Shown piece after piece: positions 29,072 through 39,657 of a DNA stretch of 64,000 bases. The notes below the pieces were generated by a model. The model was not told where the DNA came from. It was given only the letters and a program-made list of their open reading frames with translations, and searched no databases. Location: contig NZ_FOTQ01000001.1 in assembly GCF_900114635.1 (NCBI RefSeq), forward strand, positions 372,001-436,000, written 5' to 3'. The stretch is from Shimia aestuarii. GTDB lineage: Bacteria; Pseudomonadota; Alphaproteobacteria; Rhodobacterales; Rhodobacteraceae. Position 1 is the first letter of the stretch. Each line of letters opens with the position of its first letter. A program made the position numbers and the translations under genes.

Positions 29072-30610
29072 TTATGCGAAGTCAGCTGCGTATTCGTCCA
29101 GCGCGGCTTTGACTTTGTCTGCGGCGTCGCCCTTGATCTTGGGATCTTCGTCGGTGATCCACTTGAGCAGGTCGGCGTGCTTGCCGCGCAGGTGCTGCAG
29201 AAGACCGGTCTCGAAGCGACCAACGTCTTTCACGTCGACCTTGTCGAGATAGCCGTTCACACCGGCGAAGATGACGCAGACGATTTCCGCGTTGGTCAGC
29301 GGCGAGTACTGCGGCTGTTTCATCAGTTCGGTCAGACGTGCACCACGGTTCAGCAGCTGCTGGGTTGCGGCGTCAAGGTCGGAACCGAACTGGGCGAAGG
29401 CCGCCATCTCGCGGTACTGAGCGAGCGACAGTTTCACCGGACCGGCAACCGAAGACATGGCCGAAGTCTGGGCCGAGGACCCAACCCGCGAAACCGACAG
29501 ACCGGTGTTCACAGCAGGACGGATACCCTGGTAGAACAGTTCGGTTTCCAAGAAGATCTGGCCGTCGGTGATCGAGATCACGTTGGTCGGAATAAAGGCC
29601 GACACGTCGCCGCCCTGGGTTTCGATGACGGGCAGCGCGGTCAGCGAGCCTGCGCCGAAATCTTCGTTCAGCTTTGCCGAACGCTCCAGCAGACGCGAGT
29701 GCAGGTAGAAAACGTCACCCGGATACGCTTCACGGCCCGGCGGGCGACGCAGCAGCAGCGACATCTGACGATAGGCAACGGCCTGTTTGGAAAGGTCATC
29801 ATAGATGATCAGCGCGTGACGGCCATTGTCACGGAAGTACTCGGCCATCGCGGTTGCGGCATAGGGTGCCAGGAACTGCATCGGCGCGGGGTCCGAAGCG
29901 GTTGCAGCAACAACGATCGAGTAATCGATGGCGCCGGTTTCTTCGAGCTTTTTCACCAGCTGAGCAACGGTCGAACGCTTCTGACCGATTGCAACGTACA
30001 CACAGTACAGTTTCTTGCTCTCGTCGTCGCCGGCGGCGTCGTTGTAGGATTTCTGGTTCAGGATCGCGTCCAGAGCAACGGCGGTTTTACCGGTCTGACG
30101 GTCACCAATGATAAGTTCACGCTGGCCACGGCCAATCGGGATCATCGCGTCAACCGATTTCAGGCCGGTTGCCATCGGTTCGTGAACCGATTTACGCGGG
30201 ATGATGCCCGGTGCTTTAACGTCGGCAACGCCGCGCTCGGTGGAAGCGATCGGGCCCTTGCCGTCCAGCGGGTTGCCCAGGCCGTCGACAACGCGACCCA
30301 AGAGGCCGTCACCGATCGGAACGTCCACGATCGAGTTGGTGCGCTTGACGGTGTCACCTTCTTTGATGTCACGGTCCGAACCGAAGATAACGACACCAAC
30401 GTTGTCGTTCTCAAGGTTCAGGGCCATACCCTGGATGCCACCGGGGAATTCAACCATCTCACCGGCTTGAACATTGTCCAGGCCGTAGACGCGCGCGATA
30501 CCGTCACCGACGGAAAGCACACGGCCGACTTCGGCCACTTCGGCCTCTTGGCCAAAGTTTTTGATCTGGTCCTTAAGGATCGCAGAGATTTCGGCTGCTT
30601 GGATACCCAT
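29072..30610 (-). CDS. atpA: F1-ATP synthase alpha subunit
   Basis: This 512-residue subunit carries the non-catalytic nucleotide site: P-loop GDRQTGKT at 169-176 and the family signature ending [17 protein letters not shown]. It builds the F1 hexamer with beta. The ATG overlaps the atpH stop by one base. Length and sequence are normal throughout. Long antisense frames over this gene are not real. Confidence 0.98.
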   Translation of the reverse strand: MGIQAAEISAILKDQIKNFGQEAEVAEVGRVLSVGDGIARVYGLDNVQAGEMVEFPGGIQGMALNLENDNVGVVIFGSDRDIKEGDTVKRTNSIVDVPIGDGLLGRVVDGLGNPLDGKGPIASTERGVADVKAPGIIPRKSVHEPMATGLKSVDAMIPIGRGQRELIIGDRQTGKTAVALDAILNQKSYNDAAGDDESKKLYCVYVAIGQKRSTVAQLVKKLEETGAIDYSIVVAATASDPAPMQFLAPYAATAMAEYFRDNGRHALIIYDDLSKQAVAYRQMSLLLRRPPGREAYPGDVFYLHSRLLERSAKLNEDFGAGSLTALPVIETQGGDVSAFIPTNVISITDGQIFLETELFYQGIRPAVNTGLSVSRVGSSAQTSAMSSVAGPVKLSLAQYREMAAFAQFGSDLDAATQQLLNRGARLTELMKQPQYSPLTNAEIVCVIFAGVNGYLDKVDVKDVGRFETGLLQHLRGKHADLLKWITDEDPKIKGDAADKVKAALDEYAADFA

Positions 30611-31170
30611 TATCCGACCTCTTTCATTGCATTCTGGAGGGAGGCGAGCTTGGAGCGGATCGACGTGTCGATCATCTTCGAGCCCACTTTAACGACAAGA
30701 CCGCCGATGAGCGCATCATCAACGGTCGCATTGATCTTAACGGTTTTGCCCACACGGTCGGCCAGCGCCTTGGCAAGCTTCTCGCTCTGGGTCTTGGTCA
30801 GCGCCTTCGCGGTCACGACATCGGCGGTCACTTCGCCCTTGTCTTCCGCAATCTTGGCACGCAGCTGAACAATCAGCTGGGGCAGCACGAACAGGCGACG
30901 TTTCTCGGCCATCAGGCTGAGCACGTTCTTCAGCACCGGCTGAAGGCCCATCTTGTCTGCAATCGAAGCAATGGCTTTGCCCTGATCGTCACGGCTCACC
31001 AGCGGCGAGTTGATCAGGTCGCGCAGGTCTGCGCTATCGGCCAGTGCGGCGCTCAGGTCATCAAGACCGCTTTCCAGTTTGGCAAGCGACTTGTTCTCTT
31101 GCGCGATCTCGAAGACCGCGGTGGCATAGCGTTCAGCGATGCCGGAGGAGATCGAAGCTGGTTCGGACAC
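30610..31170 (-). CDS. atpH: F1-ATP synthase delta subunit
   Basis: The 186-residue product is the peripheral-stalk delta (OSCP) subunit, starting [22 protein letters not shown] and ending [21 protein letters not shown], the conserved C-terminal segment. I choose the GTG at 31170 because a GGAAGGGTGG ribosome site lies just upstream and the family begins here; the in-frame ATG at 31206 lies inside a 16-bp palindrome and would add twelve residues without homology. It is first in atpHAGDC. The absence of F0 genes downstream or upstream fits the split atp operons of alphaproteobacteria. Confidence 0.93.
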   Translation of the reverse strand: MSEPASISSGIAERYATAVFEIAQENKSLAKLESGLDDLSAALADSADLRDLINSPLVSRDDQGKAIASIADKMGLQPVLKNVLSLMAEKRRLFVLPQLIVQLRAKIAEDKGEVTADVVTAKALTKTQSEKLAKALADRVGKTVKINATVDDALIGGLVVKVGSKMIDTSIRSKLASLQNAMKEVG

Positions 31171-31202
31171 GTCCACCCTTCCGCTTTTTGGCCCCAGTCG
31201 CG

Positions 31203-31218
31203 GCATACAATTGTATGC
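31203..31218. promoter_or_regulatory. Perfect 16-bp palindrome in the atpH leader
   Basis: GCATACAATTGTATGC is a complete palindrome 33 bases upstream of the atpH GTG and downstream of the likely promoter. It has the form of a homodimeric regulator site; no regulator is encoded next to it. Confidence 0.5.
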
Positions 31219-31240
31219 AGTGCTTTGGAGCGTTACGTGG

Positions 31241-31258
31241 CCCTGTCATGAAACAGGG
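31241..31258 (-). promoter_or_regulatory. Leader hairpin of the atp operon
   Basis: Arms CCCTGT and ACAGGG enclose six bases. It lies between the predicted promoter and the 16-bp palindrome, within the probable atpH 5' leader. Confidence 0.4.
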
Positions 31259-31275
31259 CAGTCAAATCCGTGGCG

Positions 31276-31304
31276 GGTGTAGCAGAGGCTTGCGCGGCGG
31301 GCAA
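31276..31304 (-). promoter_or_regulatory. Candidate atp operon promoter
   Basis: On the minus strand TTGCCC (31304-31299) and TACACC (31281-31276) are 17 bases apart, giving a leader of roughly 100 bases to the atpH GTG. The boxes are moderate matches. Confidence 0.4.
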
Positions 31305-31539
31305 CATTGTTCGGAATATTCCCGACTTTGCGCAACCCCCTGTTTTTTAAGGCTTTGAGGCAGGTGCGACCCTTTGCCTGTGACGGTGCGTCAAAAAAAT
31401 GCAGCCCAAACCCCGATTTTGGGCGATTCCCGGCATCGCCAAAGCCAAATTGTTAGCGAAAACATGGAAAATCGCTTTCTGCAGAGAGACCACAAAAGCG
31501 ATGCTGACCCCGTGACAGGCCCGGATCACGGCGCTAGCC
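31305..31539. other. Remainder of the atpH / exported-protein divergent gap
   Basis: This part of the 369-base divergent gap holds AT-rich stretches (runs of A and T at about 31343 and 31395) and a small inverted pair CCCC-GATTTT-GGG near 31415. It presumably carries the promoter of the plus-strand gene at 31540. I see no complete gene or RNA in it. Confidence 0.4.
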
Positions 31540-32220
31540 TTGGGCAAAGGACTTTCGAAAACGGACACCCGCGTGCGATCTGCAGTTTTGCCAGTGCTTG
31601 CCATAGCGATCACCCTCTTCGGGCCCGTCACGCCGGTCGCGGCCCAAAGCAGCCTGTCGCTGGACGATTTCGACTTCGCCCCATCTTCCGAAGACGCGGC
31701 ACCCTCCTATGACCGATGCGGCCGACCGGTGACCATGCGCCAGCCAACCCCCGGTGGCACCTTCGACTCCGAGACGATCTTTGACATGGATGACGTGCAG
31801 AATCTCGGCAACATCGAACCCAAGAGCAATGCCTCCAACCCCGCCTGTGGCGATCTGATGGCGGCCCCGCTGAGCGGCGCGGTGCGCTCCGGCGGACCGG
31901 ACCTGTCTTTCAGCTTTGCCCCCGGCTCCAGCGACCCGGCGCGCGGACTGCTGCGCCATTTCGATGCGATCGAGACCTTGCGCGCGCAGGTGCGCTCGGG
32001 CCAGCGTTATCTCCTGCTTGGCTACGGCGGCCAAACCGGCACAGCCGAGGCGCAGCAGGATCTCGCCGCCCAGCGCCTGACACAGCTGACACAGGTGCTT
32101 GTCGATCTCGGTGTGCTGGCCCCCGCACAGATCATCGCCCTGATCCGGCCGACACCACCCCTGTCCGCGTTCGACTGGGATGTCGTCTCCGTGTTCCGCA
32201 TGGCCACCGGCGCGCGTTAA
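31540..32220 (+). CDS. Exported hypothetical protein with OmpA-like C-terminus
   Basis: The frame encodes up to 226 residues: a signal peptide ending VTPVAAQS, an acidic linker, a cysteine pair region (DRCGRP, NPACGD) and a C-terminal segment LLLGYGGQTGTAEAQQDLAAQR that resembles the peptidoglycan-binding strand-helix of OmpA-like domains in shape (compare GHTDxxGxxxxNxxLSxxRA), though the key Asp is missing. No ATG is available; TTG at 31540 or GTG at 31573 must be used, and the second would leave a cleaner signal peptide. The gene is divergent from atpH. A periplasmic or surface role is inferred; the family is not recognised. Confidence 0.6.
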   Translation: MGKGLSKTDTRVRSAVLPVLAIAITLFGPVTPVAAQSSLSLDDFDFAPSSEDAAPSYDRCGRPVTMRQPTPGGTFDSETIFDMDDVQNLGNIEPKSNASNPACGDLMAAPLSGAVRSGGPDLSFSFAPGSSDPARGLLRHFDAIETLRAQVRSGQRYLLLGYGGQTGTAEAQQDLAAQRLTQLTQVLVDLGVLAPAQIIALIRPTPPLSAFDWDVVSVFRMATGAR

Positions 32221-32223
32221 GCC

Positions 32224-32964
32224 CTAGACCGGCGCCGCCTCGGGCTTGGGCGCCAGCGCCTTGAGCGGCTTCCTCACCGCCTCGCGAAGCCCGGGCCCGG
32301 TCGGCGCATGCACCCGCTTGGTCGCCTCAACGATCAGGACGCCCCCGGCCATCACAGGCGACAGCGTCTTGCCAATGCTTTCCCAAACCGGCCCGGTTTT
32401 CCGCCAGAAACGGCGATGCGACGGCGGCTGATACAGGGTCGCACGATGGCGCTCGGGCATGAACCCATGGCGGCGCAGCTGCGCTTCCAACTGCCCGCCC
32501 GAATAGGGCCGGCCATATCCAAAGGGCGTCGAGTCGCTGCGCGACCACATCCCCGAACGGTGCGGCACCACAAAAAGCGCCTTTCCGCCCGGCCCCAGCA
32601 CCCGATACGCCTCGCCGAGCACATCCGACGGCCGTTCGCTGGTTTCCAGACCGTGCATCAGGACAAGCCGGTCCACATGCCCGGTTTCCAGCGGCCAGAG
32701 CGTTTCCTCGCACAGGACCGAGACATTCTTCATCCCCGCAGGCCAGGGCATCACCCCCTGTGGCGCAGGCATCAGCCCGATCACCCGCCGCGCATCCCCG
32801 AGATACGGGCGCAGCAACGGTACCGCAAAGCCGAACCCGGCAACCGTCTGCCCGGTGGCGTCGGGCCACAACTCCAGCATCTCGTCGCGCACGGCCTTCT
32901 GCGCCGCCCGCCCAAGCGCGCTGCGGTAATAGAAGTTGCGAAGGTCCTGTACATCAAGATGCAT
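32224..32964 (-). CDS. Class I SAM-dependent methyltransferase
   Basis: This 246-residue protein has a type-11 methyltransferase core in a diverged form: the nucleotide-binding strand is [15 protein letters not shown] in place of GxGxG, followed by [16 protein letters not shown] and [19 protein letters not shown], the post-II/III motifs of the family. The substrate is unknown. The ATG at 32964 ([13 protein letters not shown]) is preferred to an upstream in-frame start at 33027 that overlaps the divergent gloB start. The two genes lie only 61 bases apart, so they share promoter space, a pairing that would fit a metabolite-repair neighbourhood but proves nothing. Confidence 0.82.
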   Translation of the reverse strand: MHLDVQDLRNFYYRSALGRAAQKAVRDEMLELWPDATGQTVAGFGFAVPLLRPYLGDARRVIGLMPAPQGVMPWPAGMKNVSVLCEETLWPLETGHVDRLVLMHGLETSERPSDVLGEAYRVLGPGGKALFVVPHRSGMWSRSDSTPFGYGRPYSGGQLEAQLRRHGFMPERHRATLYQPPSHRRFWRKTGPVWESIGKTLSPVMAGGVLIVEATKRVHAPTGPGLREAVRKPLKALAPKPEAAPV

Positions 32965-33025
32965 TGCACCCGGCCCCATGATCGGCAAAGCTGATGTCAA
33001 CATAACAACGAACAGGCGAAAATCC

Positions 33026-33793
33026 ATGCCCCATCAGATCGTGACCATTCCCTGCCTTGCCGACAATTACGCCTTCCTGATCCACGACCCGGCCAGCGGC
33101 GAAACCGCCCTTGTCGACGCGCCCGAGCCCGGCCCGATCCTTGATGAACTGGAACGGCGCGGCTGGACCCTTACCTACGTGCTGATCACCCACCACCACT
33201 GGGATCATGTCGACGGCCTGCCCGGCATCCTCGCCAAACACCGCGCCTCTGTCGTGGGGAACGCCAATGACGCCGAACGCCTGCCCGAGCTTGACGTGGC
33301 CGTGACCGAAGGCGACACGATCTCGATCGGAGGCGAAGCCGTGCAGGTGATCGACGTTTCCGGCCACACCATTGGTCATATCGCCTATTACTTCCCCGAC
33401 ACCGGCGCCGTCTTCACCGCCGACAGCCTGATGGCGCTCGGTTGTGGCCGCCTGTTCGAAGGCTCGCCCGAAATGATGTGGGACAGCCTGTCCAAACTCG
33501 CCGCTCTGCCCTCCGACACGATCGTCTGCTCCGGTCATGAATACACCACCGCCAATGGCAAGTTTGCCCTGACCGTCGATCCGGAAAACCCCGCGCTTGA
33601 CGCCCGGGTCAAAGCCGTGGCCGAGGCCCGCGCCAATGGCATCCCCACCGTCCCCTCCACGCTGGCAGAAGAGCTGGCCACCAACCCGTTCCTGCGCGGC
33701 CATGACCCGATTGTCCAACGCACCGTGGGCATGGAAGGCGCCGACCCGGCTGCCGTTTTCGCTGAAATCCGCAAGCGCAAAGACAACTTCTAG
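33026..33793 (+). CDS. gloB: Hydroxyacylglutathione hydrolase (glyoxalase II)
   Basis: The 255-residue enzyme hydrolyses S-lactoylglutathione to lactate and glutathione, the second step of methylglyoxal detoxification. The metallo-beta-lactamase motif THHHWDH is at 55-61, later ligands are in SGHTIGH and [16 protein letters not shown], and the GSH-binding C-terminal helix region has NPFLR. The ATG at 33026 is followed at once by the standard first strand. Start and length match characterised GloB proteins. Confidence 0.95.
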   Translation: MPHQIVTIPCLADNYAFLIHDPASGETALVDAPEPGPILDELERRGWTLTYVLITHHHWDHVDGLPGILAKHRASVVGNANDAERLPELDVAVTEGDTISIGGEAVQVIDVSGHTIGHIAYYFPDTGAVFTADSLMALGCGRLFEGSPEMMWDSLSKLAALPSDTIVCSGHEYTTANGKFALTVDPENPALDARVKAVAEARANGIPTVPSTLAEELATNPFLRGHDPIVQRTVGMEGADPAAVFAEIRKRKDNF

Positions 33794-33961
33794 GGCTCGC
33801 GTAATGGGCGATCCGGCGGCCGTTCACGATAAATGTGACATTAAAAATGCAGAAAGTCCTTGAAGACCGGGCCAGATCGACCAAACTTTAACTTATGAGG
33901 CCAATGGTGTTGGTGGGGCCTCGTCCCCCCGCGCCCCAGAAACGGAAGGAGCACGAGAGCA

Positions 33962-36286
33962 GTGCCTTCATTCTCGAATACGCTTGAACAAGCCATCCAC
34001 GCCGCGCTGGCACAGGCCAACCAGCGGCGCCATGAATTTGCCACGCTGGAACACCTCCTTCTGTCGTTGCTGGACGAACCCGATGCCCTGCGCGTGATGC
34101 AGGCCTGCTCGGTCAATGTCGACGAGCTGCGCCAGACGCTGCTGGAGTTCATTGATGAGGATCTGTCTAACCTCGTTACCGATATCGAGGGGTCCGAAGC
34201 CGTCCCCACCGCCGCGTTCCAGCGCGTGATCCAGCGCGCCGCCATTCACGTTCAGTCTTCTGGCCGGACTGAAGTGACCGGTGCAAACGTCCTCGTGGCG
34301 ATCTTTGCCGAACGCGAATCCAACGCGGCCTATTTCCTGCAGGAACAGGACATGACCCGCTATGACGCGGTGAACTACATCGCACATGGCGTTGCCAAGG
34401 ATCCCGCTTTTGGCGAAGCCCGCCCCATCACCGGCGCGCAGGACGAGGCCGAAGAACAGTCGACCCATCATGTCGAGGGCGACAAGAAGGAAAGCGCACT
34501 GGCCAAATATTGCGTCGACCTCAATGCCAAGGCGATGAAGGGCGATGTCGACCCGCTGATCGGGCGCGACCACGAGGTCGAGCGCTGCATTCAGGTGCTC
34601 TGCCGCCGTCGCAAGAACAACCCGCTTCTGGTGGGCGACCCCGGCGTTGGTAAAACCGCCATTGCCGAAGGTCTCGCGCGCAAGGTGGTCTCGGGCGAAA
34701 CGCCCGAAGTGCTGTCCAACACCACAATCTATTCGCTCGATATGGGCGCGTTGCTGGCGGGCACCCGCTATCGCGGTGACTTCGAAGAACGTCTGAAGGC
34801 GGTCGTGACCGAGCTTGAGGAACACCCCGACGCGGTTCTCTTCATTGACGAGATTCACACCGTGATCGGCGCTGGCGCGACCTCCGGCGGGGCCATGGAC
34901 GCCTCCAACCTCCTGAAACCCGCCCTGCAGGGCGGCAAGCTGCGCACCATGGGCTCCACCACCTACAAGGAGTTCCGTCAGCACTTCGAAAAAGACCGCG
35001 CCCTGTCGCGCCGGTTCCAGAAGATCGACGTGAACGAACCCACGGTCGAAGACACGATCAAGATCCTCCGGGGCCTTAAGGAGTATTTCGAGGAACACCA
35101 TTCCGTGAAATACACCGCCGACGCAATCAAATCGGCGGTGGAACTGTCGGCGCGCTACATCAACGATCGCAAGCTGCCGGACAAGGCGATTGACGTGATC
35201 GACGAAGCGGGCGCGGCACAGCATCTCGTGGCGGCCTCCAAACGGCGCAAGACCATCGGCGTGAAGGAAATCGAAGGCGTGATCGCCAAGATTGCCCGCA
35301 TCCCGCCCAAGAACGTGTCCAAGGACGATGCCGAGGTGCTCAAGGATCTCGAAAAATCGCTCAAACGCGTGGTCTTTGGTCAGGACAATGCCATCGAGGC
35401 TCTGTCTTCGGCCATCAAGCTCGCCCGTGCGGGTCTGCGCGAGCCGGAAAAACCCATCGGCAACTATCTTTTTGCCGGCCCCACCGGCGTTGGTAAGACC
35501 GAGGTCGCCAAACAGCTGGCCGATACGTTGGGCGTGGAACTGCTCCGCTTCGACATGTCCGAATACATGGAGAAACACGCGGTTTCCCGTCTGATCGGCG
35601 CGCCTCCGGGCTATGTCGGCTTTGACCAGGGCGGCCTTCTGACCGACGGCGTCGACCAGCATCCGCATTGCGTGCTGCTTCTGGACGAAATCGAAAAGGC
35701 GCACCCCGATGTCTACAACATCCTTTTGCAGGTGATGGACCACGGCGAGCTGACCGACCACAACGGGCGCACCGTTTCCTTCCGCAACGTGGTCCTGATC
35801 ATGACCTCGAACGCGGGTGCTGCTGAACAGGCCAAGGCGGCCATCGGCTTTGGCCGCGATCGGCGCGAGGGCGAGGATACCGCCGCCATCGAGCGCACCT
35901 TCACGCCCGAATTCCGCAACCGTCTGGACGCGGTGATTTCCTTCGCGCCCTTGCCCAAGGAAGTCATCCTGCAGGTGGTCGAGAAATTCGTCCTCCAGCT
36001 TGAAGCGCAGCTACTGGATCGCAACGTCACCATCGAACTCACCCGCAAGGCCGCCGAATGGCTGGCCGACCGGGGCTATGACGAGAAGATGGGCGCACGT
36101 CCGCTGGGCCGCACCATTCAGGAACACATCAAGAAACCGCTGGCCGAGGAACTGCTCTTTGGCAAGCTGGCCAAGGGTGGTGTCGTCAAGGTCAAGGTCA
36201 AGGATGGCAACCTCGAACTGGAGATTTCCGGCCCCGATAGTCCCCGGATCACCGGAAAGAAGCCACCGCTCCTTACCGCGGATTGA
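33962..36286 (+). CDS. clpA: ATP-dependent Clp protease ATP-binding subunit ClpA
   Basis: The 774-residue unfoldase has an N-domain (1-150), a linker with acidic and histidine residues, and two AAA+ modules with P-loops GDPGVGKT (225-232) and GPTGVGKT (about 506-513). The second module includes the [14 protein letters not shown] pore region that separates ClpA from ClpB, and no ClpB-type middle coiled coil is present. It feeds substrates to ClpP. Translation starts at a GTG at 33962 after GGAAGGAG. clpS, often just upstream in related genomes, is not in the preceding gap. The stop overlaps the M23 peptidase start by one base. Confidence 0.95.
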   Translation: MPSFSNTLEQAIHAALAQANQRRHEFATLEHLLLSLLDEPDALRVMQACSVNVDELRQTLLEFIDEDLSNLVTDIEGSEAVPTAAFQRVIQRAAIHVQSSGRTEVTGANVLVAIFAERESNAAYFLQEQDMTRYDAVNYIAHGVAKDPAFGEARPITGAQDEAEEQSTHHVEGDKKESALAKYCVDLNAKAMKGDVDPLIGRDHEVERCIQVLCRRRKNNPLLVGDPGVGKTAIAEGLARKVVSGETPEVLSNTTIYSLDMGALLAGTRYRGDFEERLKAVVTELEEHPDAVLFIDEIHTVIGAGATSGGAMDASNLLKPALQGGKLRTMGSTTYKEFRQHFEKDRALSRRFQKIDVNEPTVEDTIKILRGLKEYFEEHHSVKYTADAIKSAVELSARYINDRKLPDKAIDVIDEAGAAQHLVAASKRRKTIGVKEIEGVIAKIARIPPKNVSKDDAEVLKDLEKSLKRVVFGQDNAIEALSSAIKLARAGLREPEKPIGNYLFAGPTGVGKTEVAKQLADTLGVELLRFDMSEYMEKHAVSRLIGAPPGYVGFDQGGLLTDGVDQHPHCVLLLDEIEKAHPDVYNILLQVMDHGELTDHNGRTVSFRNVVLIMTSNAGAAEQAKAAIGFGRDRREGEDTAAIERTFTPEFRNRLDAVISFAPLPKEVILQVVEKFVLQLEAQLLDRNVTIELTRKAAEWLADRGYDEKMGARPLGRTIQEHIKKPLAEELLFGKLAKGGVVKVKVKDGNLELEISGPDSPRITGKKPPLLTAD

Positions 36287-37248
36287 TGCGCACGCTGACC
36301 ACAGCTCTTTGCGGCGCCCTCCTGGCCTCATCAGCCATCGGGGCGCCGTTTTTGTCTCTGCCCATCGACTGCGAGCTGGGCGAAACCTGTTTTCTGCAGA
36401 ATTACGTCGATACCGACCCGGGCCCCGGCACCCGCGATTTCACCTGTGGCCCGCTCAGCTATGATGGGCACAAGGGCACCGATTTTGCGCTACCTTCCAT
36501 TGCCACCATGCAGGCCGGGGTAAACGTGCTGGCCTCGGCCGGGGGCGTGGTTGTCGGAACCCGCGACGGTATGGTCGACCGTGCCATCACCAACGATACC
36601 CTCGCTTCTGTCGAGGGGCGCGAATGCGGCAACGGTGTCGCTATTGATCACGGCGATGGCTGGGTCACCCAATACTGCCACATGAAACAGGGCAGCATTT
36701 CCGTCACCAAGGGCCAGACCGTTGAGACCGGCGATACCCTCGGACAGGTCGGGCTGTCAGGCCGCACCCAATTCCCGCATGTCCACATTTCCGTGCGCCA
36801 CAACGGCACCGTGATCGACCCGTTTCAGCCCGGCGCCAATGACACATGTGGCGCCAGTGACAAAACCCTCTGGGCCGATCCCCTCGCCTATTCGCCCGGC
36901 GGCCTGATCGCCCTTGGCTTCACCACCGCCATTCCCAGCTTTGATCAGGTCAAATCCGGCCAGATCGCCCAGACCACCCTGCCGCCCAACGCGCCTGCAT
37001 TGGTGCTTTACGCCTACGGATTCGGGAGCCGCGCGGGCGATCGCCTCGACATCACGATCAACGGCCCAGCCAATCGGGTCGTTGCGCAATCCGTCGATCT
37101 CGACAAAACGCAGGCCCAGTATTTTCGCGCCATCGGCAAACGCACACCCGCTGGCGGCTGGCAACCGGGGACCTATACCGGCACCGCGACCCTCTACCGC
37201 GATCAACAGCCGCTCGACAGCCAGAGCCTGACCCTCACCGTCGAATGA
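36286..37248 (+). CDS. M23-family metallopeptidase (LytM-type)
   Basis: A 320-residue exported protein: a signal peptide ends at ASSAIGA, then an M23 domain with the zinc ligands H62 and D66 in GHKGTDF and H167 in HVH, plus the active-site YCHM at 130-133. This set is complete, so peptidoglycan endopeptidase activity is plausible. The C-terminal 110 residues form a beta-rich domain (LVLYAYGFGSRAGDRL) of unknown role. The ATG shares the last base of the clpA stop, which suggests translational coupling. Confidence 0.88.
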   Translation: MRTLTTALCGALLASSAIGAPFLSLPIDCELGETCFLQNYVDTDPGPGTRDFTCGPLSYDGHKGTDFALPSIATMQAGVNVLASAGGVVVGTRDGMVDRAITNDTLASVEGRECGNGVAIDHGDGWVTQYCHMKQGSISVTKGQTVETGDTLGQVGLSGRTQFPHVHISVRHNGTVIDPFQPGANDTCGASDKTLWADPLAYSPGGLIALGFTTAIPSFDQVKSGQIAQTTLPPNAPALVLYAYGFGSRAGDRLDITINGPANRVVAQSVDLDKTQAQYFRAIGKRTPAGGWQPGTYTGTATLYRDQQPLDSQSLTLTVE

Positions 37249-37257
37249 CCACCCCCA

Positions 37258-39654
37258 TTACCGCTCGGTGAATTTCAACTCGATCCGCCGGTTCTTGGCC
37301 CGCGCCTCGGGCGTGTCGTCAAAGTCGACCGGCTGGTATTCCCCGAACCCGTTGGCCGACAGGCGATAGGGCGCAATCCCGAGCGCCTCGATCATGTACC
37401 GCACAACCGACAGCGCCCGCGCCTGGCTCAGCTCCCAGTTATCCGCAAACCGTCCGCCAAGGATCGGCACGTTGTCCGTGTGCCCGTCCACACGGATAAT
37501 CCAGTCGATCCCCTCGGGGATTTCATCCGCGACCGCCTTCAGAATCGCCGCCACCTTGGCAATCTCGGCCTCCCCTTCCACCGACAGATCCGCCCCGCCC
37601 GGCGGGAACAACACCTCAGAGGCAAACACAAACCGGTCCCCGACGATGCGCACACCTTCCTGATCACCCAGAACCTGCCGCAACCGCCCGAAGAACTCCG
37701 AACGATACTGGGCCAGATCCTTGGTCTGCGCCTCAAGATCGGCCTTTTCCGCTTCAAGCCGCTTGCGCTCTTCTTCTTCCAACTGGCGCCGCTTGCGTTC
37801 TTCCGCCGCCGCCCGCGCCAATGCCGCGTTGAGGTCACTGCCCAGTGTTTCAAGCTGTACCCGCGCCGCCGCATCGCGCTCTTTATAGTCATCCAGCAAT
37901 GCCTGCAGGCTCGACAATTGCGACCTGAGCGCGCCAATCTGCTGGTTCAAAGCCTCGATCTTGCGCAGGCCTTCGGCTGATCGCGCCTCTTCCTGTGCGA
38001 GCGCCTCGTTCGCCGCCCGCAACAGCGCCTCACGCTCTTGCGCTGCGCTCAAGGCATCTTCCGAACTGCCCTCGGCAGCCTTCTTGGCCGCGAGCGCCGC
38101 CGCCAACTGCCGCTCCACATCCTCGGCGTCGCGCAGCTTGGCCTCTGCCGCCAGCTTGGCCGCCAAGGCTGCCGCCAACCGCTCGCGCAGGGATGTCGCG
38201 TTCTCCTGTGTCGCGGCCAGATCCGCTTCGAGAACCTGCTGCGCCGCCACCGCCGCCGCCAGCCGTTCTTCCAGCGTTTTCAACGCCTCTTCCAGCCCCG
38301 CGCCCGTGTTTTCCGCCTGCTCCGCCCGGTTCTCTGCCGCCAGCTTCGCCGCAAGGGCTTCGGACAAACGCGCCTCCAGCGCCTCAAGATCGCTGCGCAA
38401 CTGTATCTCGGTCTGTCCCGCAGCCGCCTCCGCGGTGGCCCGCGCCGCCTCTTCCGTCGCCAGCCGCGCCTGCAAATCCGCCAGCGTTTCATTCCCCTTT
38501 TCAAGGTCGAGCAAGGCCGCCGTCAACTCGGCCCGCACCGAGGCCAATTCTTCGGACTGTGCGGTGGCCGAACTCTGCGCCGTTTCCAGCGCCAGCACCG
38601 CCCGCGCGAGCTGTGCCGCCAGTTCCTCGCGGGCCGCAAGCGCGCCTTCCAGCTCACCCCGCGCCGCCGCCAGCTCCTGTTCGCGCTCCGCCAAAGCCGC
38701 TTCCACTGCCGCCAGCCGTACCATCGCTTCGGCAAGGTCTTCCGACACGTCCTGCCCTTCGACCAGCGCCGCCGCCAGTTTCAGGTCCAGATCCTCCTGC
38801 GCCGCCCGCGCCGCAGCCAGCATGGTCAGCGTTTCTTCGGCCTTGCGGCGCTGTTCCTCCAGCGCCAACGTCATCGCCGTCAGCTCCGCATCCGCATTCT
38901 TCAAACGCTCGCGCAGCGCCTCGGCCGCCGCCGCCTCGACCAGCCGCGCCGCCTCTTCCTCGGACAGCTGATCTTCAAGATTGCCTACCCGCGCAGTCAG
39001 TTCCTCTTCCCGCGCCTCACTCTCGGCCAGCTTGCCGTTCAACTCCTCCACAAGCGCCTGCAACGCCTCGCGCCGCGCTGCCAAAAGCCGCGCGGCCTCG
39101 GTCTGCACGTCGATCTCGTCGCGCGCCTGCGCCAAGGCAAGGTTGAGCGCCTCGCGCTCATCAATCAATGCAGCCCGTTCGGCAGACAGCTCATCCCGCC
39201 GCGCCTCAAGATCGGCAATCGTGCCAAGCGCCTCTTCCCGCTGCGCCAACAACGCCGCCACCTGCGTTTCAAAACTGGTGATCCGCGCCTGAGCCGCCGA
39301 CAGTGCTGCATCCTGCGCCTCACGCTCAGCCGACAACGCGGCAATCAACGCCTCCTGCTCGCGCACCTGCGTTTCACTGCTGTCGAGTGTCGCCTTCAAC
39401 CCGCCGACTTCGGTTTCCAAAGCCTCCGTACGTGATCGCTCAAGCCCAAGTGCATCCGCCAGCGCCAGCACCTCGGCCTCAAGCGCGTTCAGCTCATCTT
39501 CCTGTCCGGTGATGGTCTCCCGAAGCACGAACTGCACGATCATGAAAATCGTCAGCACGAACATCAGTACGAGCAACAACCCGGTCATCGCATCCACGAA
39601 ACCGGGCCAGATCGAGGCCTGAAACCGCTGTCCGGTGCGCCGGGAAAGGGCCAT
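37258..39654 (-). CDS. MotB/OmpA-type protein with ~600-residue coiled coil
   Basis: The 798-residue product has three parts. Residues 1-45 hold one membrane helix, WPGFVDAMTGLLLVLMFVLT, with an aspartate (D21) where MotB and ExbD/TolR have the proton-binding Asp. Residues about 50-650 are a continuous Ala/Glu/Leu-rich coiled coil with internal ALAAKLAAE-type repeats. Residues about 660-798 are an OmpA-like peptidoglycan-binding domain with VDGHTDNVP and the final NRRIELKF. Together with the channel gene 3 bases upstream this looks like a proton-driven stator-type complex. The family is widespread in alphaproteobacteria to my recollection, but its function is not established. The long coil is far longer than in MotB. 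Confidence 0.85.
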   Translation of the reverse strand: MALSRRTGQRFQASIWPGFVDAMTGLLLVLMFVLTIFMIVQFVLRETITGQEDELNALEAEVLALADALGLERSRTEALETEVGGLKATLDSSETQVREQEALIAALSAEREAQDAALSAAQARITSFETQVAALLAQREEALGTIADLEARRDELSAERAALIDEREALNLALAQARDEIDVQTEAARLLAARREALQALVEELNGKLAESEAREEELTARVGNLEDQLSEEEAARLVEAAAAEALRERLKNADAELTAMTLALEEQRRKAEETLTMLAAARAAQEDLDLKLAAALVEGQDVSEDLAEAMVRLAAVEAALAEREQELAAARGELEGALAAREELAAQLARAVLALETAQSSATAQSEELASVRAELTAALLDLEKGNETLADLQARLATEEAARATAEAAAGQTEIQLRSDLEALEARLSEALAAKLAAENRAEQAENTGAGLEEALKTLEERLAAAVAAQQVLEADLAATQENATSLRERLAAALAAKLAAEAKLRDAEDVERQLAAALAAKKAAEGSSEDALSAAQEREALLRAANEALAQEEARSAEGLRKIEALNQQIGALRSQLSSLQALLDDYKERDAAARVQLETLGSDLNAALARAAAEERKRRQLEEEERKRLEAEKADLEAQTKDLAQYRSEFFGRLRQVLGDQEGVRIVGDRFVFASEVLFPPGGADLSVEGEAEIAKVAAILKAVADEIPEGIDWIIRVDGHTDNVPILGGRFADNWELSQARALSVVRYMIEALGIAPYRLSANGFGEYQPVDFDDTPEARAKNRRIELKFTER

Positions 39655-39657
39655 GGA

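Noticed and set aside
29177-30868. 563-codon plus-strand frame across atpA
   Set aside because: Antisense of atpA with no recognisable domain or ribosome site.
33968-35761. 597-codon minus-strand frame across clpA
   Set aside because: Antisense of clpA; low-complexity His/Val/Phe-rich translation.
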